A stretch of 64,000 nt of DNA from Triplophysa rosa. Lineage: Eukaryota > Chordata > Actinopteri > Cypriniformes > Nemacheilidae. Every line of letters starts with the position of its first letter. Within the stretch, counting starts at the first letter, position 1. The notes beneath the pieces are model-generated. The model did not search any database and had not been told where the DNA came from. It saw only the letters and a program-made list of their open reading frames with translations. Location of the stretch: the NCBI RefSeq assembly GCF_024868665.1, contig NC_079891.1:11327573-11391572 (forward strand). Reading direction: 5' to 3'. Both the position numbers and the translations under genes were made by a program. This document shows, piece after piece, positions 57,661 through 64,000 of the stretch.

Positions 57661-57940
57661 GGACTTCCCCACACTCACGAACGAACTTGTTGACTGGACT
57701 TGGCTCAGGAACAGATTTGTGGACTGGACTTGGCTCAGCAACGGGCTCTTGGACTTGAATGGGCTCAGGAATGGACACTGGGCCTTGACTGGGCTGAAGA
57801 ACAGAGTCTTGGGCTTGACTGGGCTCAGAAACGGACTCATGGACTTGACTGGGCTCAGAAAAGGACTCATGGACTTGACTGGGCTCAGAAACGAACTCAT
57901 GGACTTGACTGGGCTCAGGAACGGGCTCTTGGACTTGACT
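57661..57940 (-). repeat. 30-bp coding tandem repeat (about 9 units)
   Basis: The plus unit is GGACTTGACTGGGCTCAGAA plus ten bases; minus reading gives EPSQVHES(V/F)(S/P). At least two more units lie across the hAT at 59380-59445 (EPSQVQESVP), so the array was continuous before the insertion. Confidence 0.85.
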
Positions 57941-58442
57941 TAGGGCTGTAGTCAAGTCCACCATTGTCGAGTCCAAGACAAGTCCAAGTCCAAAGAGGTT
58001 TGAGTCCAACTCAAGACCGAGTCCAAAGAGGTTCGAGTCCAAGTCAAGACCGAGTCCAATTGAGACAGTCAAGTCAGAGAGAGAAAACAAATCATGACTA
58101 CAAGACCACATACTTAACTTTTGAGAATTTTTGTGATGCAAGAGACAGCACATCTTCTATTTTCATTATTGTTTGTAATGATTAAAAAGACAATTTTATT
58201 TTACCTTAAAATAAGGTCATTTTATTTACTTTAGGTATAGCACTAAAGTCACAAAGCCGAAGTGTAACTTCACATTTTTTATTGAAGTGTAACAATCCTA
58301 TTCTGCCAATAGAAAATGTAACAAATAACCAGCAAACACTTGAATATGTTCCCATTCTTGAAAGTTGAACTTATGACTTCGTGTCCCCCAAAGTAACCAA
58401 ACCCCACCACCACCACTTTTTTAAGGAACTTTTTAACACTTT

Positions 58443-58486
<44 letters not shown>

Positions 58487-59378
58487 CGCCTGCCTGTGCT
58501 CGTGCGTGTTCGATAGAGGAGCTGCCAGAAAGAGCAGAGGGCCCACGGCTCGTTTAAAAGCACATTTCAGTGCCCATACTTAAATATGTTCATATCGCAG
58601 TGACAATAAAAATACCATCAATCTTATCTTTAAGCCCTACTTTCTAAACTCCTAACTACTTTCTAAAAATATTCAAATGCAATGCTAACTCTGAAACATG
58701 GCATTAACTTACCTCTCTTTGTGATGCCTTTGCAGGTTTCTTACAAAATTGGATGTTGTCCCACAGGTTTCGGAGAAAGTTTTGTTGCAAAAAGTTTCCT
58801 TTTAAGAGCACTGTCGATAAATTCTTCATGGTTTATAAAACCAAATATTATTATGCTGCTGCTCGCTGACATCTTGCCTGATGAATGATTGATGCTGTTC
58901 AGTTCGCACCACGCACAAATCGTTCATTCTTTTAAGTGAACCAGTCGAACCAGTTCACCTGAATTGTTCGTGTTTAGCGTCTCCCGTAAACACTTAATAT
59001 TACCCACAAATTAATTCAGTTCTTCACTTTCTGGCGTGCATGACAGTCCCGAGGACTGAGAACCAATATACCGGAGTTATTTAGTTACACCAACAGCACA
59101 CACTGAACTAAACTGCTGTGTGAAGAGAGAACTTATGAAAACGCGCGGCTCTCCTTCTTGAGTCAAGAGTCGGCAACAGTTTTCGGATCACAAGAAGCAT
59201 GCTCTATCAATGTTTTGAAGGAGAAAATATATATATATATATCTGGACTCGGTCGAGACCGATTACAACATTTGGCGAGACCAATGACTAAGTCCGAGTG
59301 CAAATACCAACGAGTCCAAGACAAGTCCGAGATCATAAAAAAACGTCTCAAGTCGAGTACTCGAGTACTACAGCACTA
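57941..59378. mobile_element. hAT element inserted in the decapeptide array
   Basis: Ends TAGGGCTGTAGTCAAGTCC and, inverted, TAGTGCTGTAGTACTCGAG, with exact octamer ACTTGACT on both sides (57933-57940 and 59379-59386). The octamer also recurs in the array, but phase is kept as expected for a true duplication. Subterminal GTCCAAGACAAGTCC repeats occur at both ends. A (GT)n tract lies at 58448-58482. No transposase. Confidence 0.85.
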
Positions 59379-59929
59379 ACTTGACTGGGCTCAGGAACGG
59401 ACTCTTGGACTTGACTGGGCTCAGGAACAGACTCTTGGGCTACAGAAACCTCTAGGGCAACAGATCGTAGACCACACACACCACAGAGCTGAAGCCACCA
59501 CAGGAAGCACAGTAGACAGGGGACATACCTCTACAATCTTCTCTACTGGAAGCCTTGGGATGCCAGCTGCTCTCATTGACCTCAAAGGTGGATCCGCCAA
59601 GCTGGAAGCCAGCCTCAAACACCTGCGGAAAGCACTCATGGACAACCAGATACACTGCAGTGTCGTCCATGACACCTGGGCACACGAGGTGTATCGTCCA
59701 TGGTGGCTGAAGACCTTGGCGTGGCTTTCATAGCACCAGAAGGTTCTGGCATGGCGGCCATCTTGCGAGGGTGGCCTCAACCTTCACCCACGGTGAAAGG
59801 GAAGTCACATGATAAAAGTGAATAATCCATAAACTTAGCTAAGGACCCTCGAGGACCATAATGGAAGATTATGCGTTGATAATGATCATTAAGACTATCA
59901 AAAAACAGATCAATTAACACACAGTCCGG

Positions 59930-60009
59930 ATATTTTGGAAAGTCTGTATATGGTCCTCGAGGGAACTACTACCCTGGCGAAGACAGGCCAAATGGACTGC
60001 TGGATCCAT
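59930..60009 (-). pseudogene. Ty3/gypsy gag N-terminal fragment
   Basis: From the minus ATG at 60009: MDPAVHLACLRQGSSSLEDH then IQTF, the start typical of fish gypsy gag proteins. It lies directly downstream of the LTR piece at 60020-60272, as expected for an element 5' end, and is lost into a stop within about 30 codons. Confidence 0.6.
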
Positions 60010-60019
60010 TGTTGGTCGA

Positions 60020-60272
60020 TCGTGTTGAGTGACAACAAATCCAAAGAGTGACATAAAATCCAAGAAACATGAGGCGAACGTGAGTGTAACATTCAACAAC
60101 GATCGACAACTGAACACAAGGGCTATATATACACAGATGCAGGGACAAACAGGACATGGGATACATGTGAAACCAATAGACAATAACAGGACACAATACA
60201 TTACGGGATATGGAGCCCTTGAATAAAACACAGGCAGAAACATTGAGCAATATGGCGTCCTTAGGTGGAAAC
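60020..60272 (-). repeat. Family 4 LTR piece (5' side)
   Basis: Near-identical to 54232-54485, but missing both LTR ends; abuts DIRS sequence at 60273-60277. Confidence 0.75.
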
Positions 60273-60276
60273 CCGA

Positions 60277-60440
60277 GGCACATCTCGCGAGTGACCCAAG
60301 ATAAGCCAGTCGTCGAGATAGTTGAGGATACACACGCCCTGCTCCCTGAGGGGAAGGGCAGGACCTTGTACTGGTGTGCTCGACCCTCAAAGGCAAACCA
60401 AAGAAACAGTCTGTGCCGTCGGAGAATCGAGACATGAAAG
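60277..60440 (-). pseudogene. DIRS reverse transcriptase fragment
   Basis: Minus strand. An AFEGRAHQYKVLPF-type block, frameshift, then LNYLDDWLILGHSR containing the YLDD catalytic box. It corresponds to 6216-6390 of the larger DIRS copy. Only about 160 bp. Confidence 0.75.
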
Positions 60441-61069
60441 TACGCATCTCATAAATTTCATATTTAAGAATATAGGTAGAACAGTCTGTTAGAGGTTTTC
60501 ATTGATATTAAATGTTATCAGTGACACATATGCAACATATGCAGTGCTTTCTAATAAAAAAAAAGAATTCAAACATTAGGCTAATGGGCTATTTAAAAAT
60601 CTTACACATTCAGAGCATTGTATTTTATATATGTTGTTATATATGAATGTCCCCAAATAAATTAACAAATTAAGAGTTTGATTCCGAAATCAGATAACTC
60701 TGTTTTAAGAGTTTAAAATCATATTTTTCATTGTGCAGTCCAATTTATATCAATCAAACTGCAGTTGATTTGTTTTGATTTAAGCAATAATAACAAAAAA
60801 TATATATTAATATACATAATAAAAATAATAAAAAACAAAAACTTGATAATATAATAAATCATGCAGTATATATACAGTATACCTTTTTGCTTTCAAAACT
60901 GTTTAATTCTGCAGGGGGAAACAAAACAATATAATAATATAGGTAAATAAAATACTGACTAACAGAAGTTATGTCAATAAAATACTGTAAATAAAATAGG
61001 TAAATAAAATACTGACTAACAGAAGTTATGTCAATATAAATTTAGTTTGGATGCAGCACTATTTTCTAA
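60441..61069. other. AT-rich gap with 57-bp tandem duplication
   Basis: 60941-61036 contains 1.7 copies of a 57-bp unit starting AGGTAAATAAAATACTGACT. No gene. Confidence 0.6.
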
Positions 61070-62000
61070 GCAAATATATTTGCAGTTACCACAATAACAG
61101 AACACCTTTTGGAAGGATTCAGTTTTAGGCCACCACTACACTTGCTGATGCATTGGAAACGTTGTTTCCACAGTCCTATAGCCCTCTCCAATTGTCAAGA
61201 ATGGTGGTGAACGAGAACCCAAGCGCAGGCAGGCAGTAAGGGGTTAATGACAAAGACTTTATTTTACAAACAAAAACAGAACAAAAAACACCCACAATGG
61301 GGGAAAACAGAACTAAGAAATATATATTAAACAAAAGACTTCCCACGAGGGGGCAAAATGAAAACAAGAACAGTAAAACTAAACTAAAGGACACGACCAA
61401 ACGTCTAAAATTAAACACAACATTACAGGGTAGAACACAAAACTCACAAAGGGAATAAGGATAATCCAAGCACGAAATTCGCAATTAGACACGGGCAGGA
61501 ACACACACAACGTAGTACACGCACGAACACATGTAATACACGAGCACAGGACAAAGAAACATGAGGGCATTTATAGGGAAACAAACGAGGGATAACGACA
61601 CAGGGCAGGTGTGGGTAATCAGACACTAAGGGAAAGATAACAAGGAAACGAGAGGAGCGGGGCCAATGACGAGACACTGGAGAGAACGCATATTATTGTC
61701 AAAAGGACAATAATATGTTTCTCTCCACACATAACCAACGGCTTTGCCATGGCTCTGCTACAGGACCAAGAAAGACATGACTAAATGAAGCAGAGCCATG
61801 ACACCAATATAGAGCGTGTTCTTCCATGGACCTGATTAAACCTTTCCTCTGCAATTGTGGCTGGATGCTGCACAGGTGTCAGGATGTATGGGTGAAGAAA
61901 CTATCCACCGTCTCCCGGCAGCCAGCTATCACCAAATCCCCTCTCTTCAGCCATCTGGCAAATTGCAGAGTTGGCCCATGCAAAAGAGTCATGTGTGCTT
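61070..62000 (-). pseudogene. Harbinger (HARBI1-like) transposase split by a solo LTR
   Basis: Minus 62000-61804 reads HDSFAWANSAICQMAEERG (second catalytic Asp), FGDSWLPGDGG, an in-frame stop, then LHPYILTPVQHPATIAEERF and RTRSI. After the LTR (61193-61803), 61192-61070 continues with ERAIGLWKQRFQCISK, which supplies the catalytic Glu, then a decayed C-terminus. The N-terminal part is missing. It is DDE-type, related to but distinct from 25409-26535. Confidence 0.78.
61193..61803 (-). mobile_element. Solo LTR, family 1, in the Harbinger transposase
   Basis: Plus-strand ends TGTCAAGAATGG and GAGCCATGACA; exact 5-bp duplication CCAAT (61188-61192 and 61804-61808). Same family as 1773-2327 and 12649-13168. 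The 5' LTR end forms a 14-bp stem (TGTCATGGCTCTGC with GCAGAGCCATGGCA). Confidence 0.9.
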
Positions 62001-62049
62001 GACCCACCACATCATTCCACTTCCCCTGGACGTCTCAGTGAGCCGCAGA

Positions 62050-62322
62050 TATTTCTAAAAGAGCAAATGTCCTCTCCCAGCCGATTCCCCTGATGAAGTC
62101 CCTGGACGGGACGAGGAGACCTTGAGTGGCTTGCCGCCGGCGGTCACAGAGAGACCGTCCTGCAGGCTAGAGCCCCTGCCACTAGACGTTTATACACTTA
62201 TAAGTGGAGTCTCTTCTCATCTTGGTGTTCTTCCCGAAGGGAGAACCCACGGAGTTGCCCGATCAGGTCAGCATTGGTCTTCCTACAGGAGGGACTCGAG
62301 AGCAACCTACATCATAGCAAAA
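62050..62322 (+). pseudogene. DIRS tyrosine recombinase N-terminal fragment
   Basis: Homologous to 7590-7810 of the large DIRS. SGLPPAVTE, then the counterpart of RRLYTYKWSLFSSWC in shifting frames, ending with a VFLQEGLESNL-like stretch. It lacks all catalytic residues. In plus orientation, opposite to the RT piece at 60277-60440. Confidence 0.75.
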
Positions 62323-63437
62323 AACATCTAATACGCACAGCACTATTAATTCATTCGAATGTTTTTTTTTTTCCCACGGCGCGGTGACACAGGCCTGCAC
62401 TTATAAGTGTTGTAGGTACTAGATGTTTTTTTGGTATGACAGCTGAACTTCAAGGAATTTAAACAGGCATCATTTAAAACATGCATTCATAACATAGTGC
62501 AGCACTTCGTATAAAAATTGGCTCATAATCATAATGAATGACGTACGCGGGGCTGATTTAAACACATATGAGCCGCTCTCGTGATACCATAAGCGAATTG
62601 GTCTGCGCACTGCGCGCGTGAAGTTAAACACACCTTATCAACCTCAAACCGAACATTACGATGGATTCTATTGTGCTGAGAAAGATCGCTTTGTTTATAT
62701 TTTCTTAAAAGCAGTCACAGTGTAATGATGATAGCGTGCTCGGGTGCGGATGGTAATGTACAGTGTAAGAGCAGGTCAGCGGCGGAGTGGGGACAATCGC
62801 GCTCCGGCATGTTTCAGGGCAAGCTAGAGATACAGGCTCTCCAATGCTTTAGTTTGTTCGTCTGTTAACTTATCAGAGATGCAGAACACCACACAACAAC
62901 TTTTCGGTATTGCACCAGGCACAGTCATCGTGATCATTACAAAGAGCTATGGCCAAGCGCCTGACAAGGTCTACACACGTTCGTTCGAATAAACGGATAT
63001 GACGTTTTTGTGGGCTTTCCCAGTAATACAGACGCTCGTCGACACCCACTAATTAACATGTAATTTGCATGACTGTGAACAAGAAAATGAAAACGAAAAT
63101 GAAATAAAAGAGAAGAGAAAATAAAATAAAATGAAAATCAAAGTTTACATTTTAATTTGAATTCTGTCAGTATTATTGCGTGAACATTAATAAAACCTTT
63201 GTAAAAAATGTTTTTACAATTTCTTTTTCACATTTGCCTTTTCATTTTCATATTGGCAGTCTTGCCTCGAGATTTTAGTGAAAATGAAATGTCAAATCAC
63301 CAATTGCATTTTCTTTTTCAATTTGACAGGGACAACGCATTGTCAGTGTAAAAATGAAAATGAAAATAAAATAATTTCAGTTTATTTTTCATTTTGGCAC
63401 ATATTGTGCACGCAGTTGTGTATAATGAAATTGCTAA
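62323..63437. other. No gene recognised
   Basis: 62340-63050 is mixed-composition sequence without a defined element. 63080-63420 is rich in GAAAATGAAAATGAAA-type runs (imperfect AT-rich tandem) on either strand. Confidence 0.5.
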
Positions 63438-64000
63438 TAGTGTTGTTTTTGGTGGCCTGTTTTAATTTTAGTTTTAGTCTAGTCTTTGTGTCAAGCTGTC
63501 ATTTTAGTTTTTATTAGTTTTAGCCACGTTCATACTCATTTTAGTCTAGTCAAGTTTCAGTCGACTAAAAGTCTGAGCATTTTAGTCTTATTTTAGTCAG
63601 AATTATCCATCACTATTTTCGTCTAGTTTTAGTCGACGAAAACTGATGACATTTTAGTCTAGTTTTAGTCAATGAAAATTGTATTTTAGTCTCTTTTTAG
63701 TAATGCAATTCTATTTAACCCAGTCAATATAGTATAAGTACCTAGTAGTATAGACAAAACCAACATTTTCTTTTAGCCAAACCCATTTCAAACAAGGTTA
63801 TCTTATTATATTATTGTTACCTTATAGACTCAAGAATACATCCATTCCAGACACGGAAGATGCTCTGATTTGAATTTACGGCCATCGATAGGGGTGGGAA
63901 TCTCTAGGCACGACATGATGTGATTCGATTACGATTCAGAGGGCTGCGATGCGATGATAAAACGATTCTCGATGCATATTTTTCCTATACAAATTTTTTT
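63438..64000 (-). mobile_element. Second copy of the 3700-5408 hAT family, cut by the window end
   Basis: Begins TAGTGTTGTTTTTGG and follows the reverse complement of 5408 back to about 4890 (ATTTTAGTTTTAGTCTAGTC, CTATTTAACCCAGTC, GATTCCCACCCC counterpart). The other end and its target duplication lie outside the window; the left flank octamer would be ATTGCTAA (63430-63437). Confidence 0.85.

Larger units (their letters stand above)
57500..60272 (-). mobile_element. Reduced LTR element with decapeptide repeat, split by a hAT
   Basis: Minus strand: LTR piece (60020-60272), gag start (59930-60009, MDPAVHLACLRQGSSSLEDH), a decayed middle (59450-59800), then a repeat region encoding EPSQVHESVS-type decapeptides at 59380-59445. 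It continues past the hAT at 57661-57940 and ends in a Pro-rich tail near 57510. No protease, RT or integrase is present, so pol is deleted. Confidence 0.6.

Noticed and set aside
58448..58482. (GT)n run as a possible regulatory element
   Set aside because: Simple microsatellite inside a hAT; no other regulatory signal nearby.

Overview
This window looks like teleost fish nuclear DNA, probably from a cyprinid. The evidence is the mix of mobile elements: a DIRS-type tyrosine-recombinase retrotransposon, Gmr1-type and other Ty3/gypsy elements, many short hAT elements, Tc1, PIF/Harbinger and ISL2EU-like elements, an L2/CR1-like LINE and a tRNA-derived SINE. The species is an inference. I find no convincing host gene, rRNA, tRNA, CRISPR array or bacterial operon. 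Almost every long reading frame belongs to a transposable element, is a shadow of one, or lies in a tandem repeat.

Layout. 1-1688 is unremarkable. 1689-12342 is a nested stack: an antisense chromodomain-type Ty3/gypsy relic whose reverse transcriptase is split by a DIRS element (2820-10735). The DIRS is itself interrupted by two hAT elements (3700-5408 and 8648-9685), and the gypsy 3' end carries a solo LTR (1773-2327). 12649-14835 holds related LTR material with a tandem-repeat stretch. 16247-16577 is a solo LTR, and 17511-21008 holds small inverted-repeat elements. A THAP-finger exon (21108-21354, minus) has a decayed Gmr1-like element (copy A, 21356-25408) inserted at its start codon. A broken Harbinger transposase follows (25409-26535).

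30381-31541 is a LINE/SINE insertion bounded by a 16-bp target duplication. 31930-39655 is a second stack: an outer gypsy relic (gag piece on the left, RT piece on the right) holds Gmr1-like copy B (32232-37088) and a minus-strand LINE, which is itself interrupted by a Gmr1 solo LTR (37149-37540). Both Gmr1 copies encode integrase upstream of reverse transcriptase, the reverse of normal gypsy order, and carry a SCAN-like capsid segment. 41330-42887 is a palindromic Tc1 element with 635-bp arms. 43153-44759 is an ISL2EU-like element with a MADF exon and a nested hAT.

47633-53086 is a large decayed hAT-like element containing another hAT, which contains a Harbinger-like MITE. 54179-60272 holds LTR-element pieces rich in in-frame tandem repeats, again interrupted by hATs. 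61070-62000 is a Harbinger transposase cut in the middle of a codon by a solo LTR. A DIRS recombinase fragment follows, and the window ends inside a second copy of the hAT family seen at 3700-5408.

The elements do not form a pathway; they are layers of insertions. The clean target-site duplications (TSDs) allow relative dating. The best-preserved coding regions are the DIRS tyrosine recombinase (7559-8623) and the Gmr1 copy B gag-protease and RT-RNase H frames. All boundaries and similarities were read by eye, with no database search.
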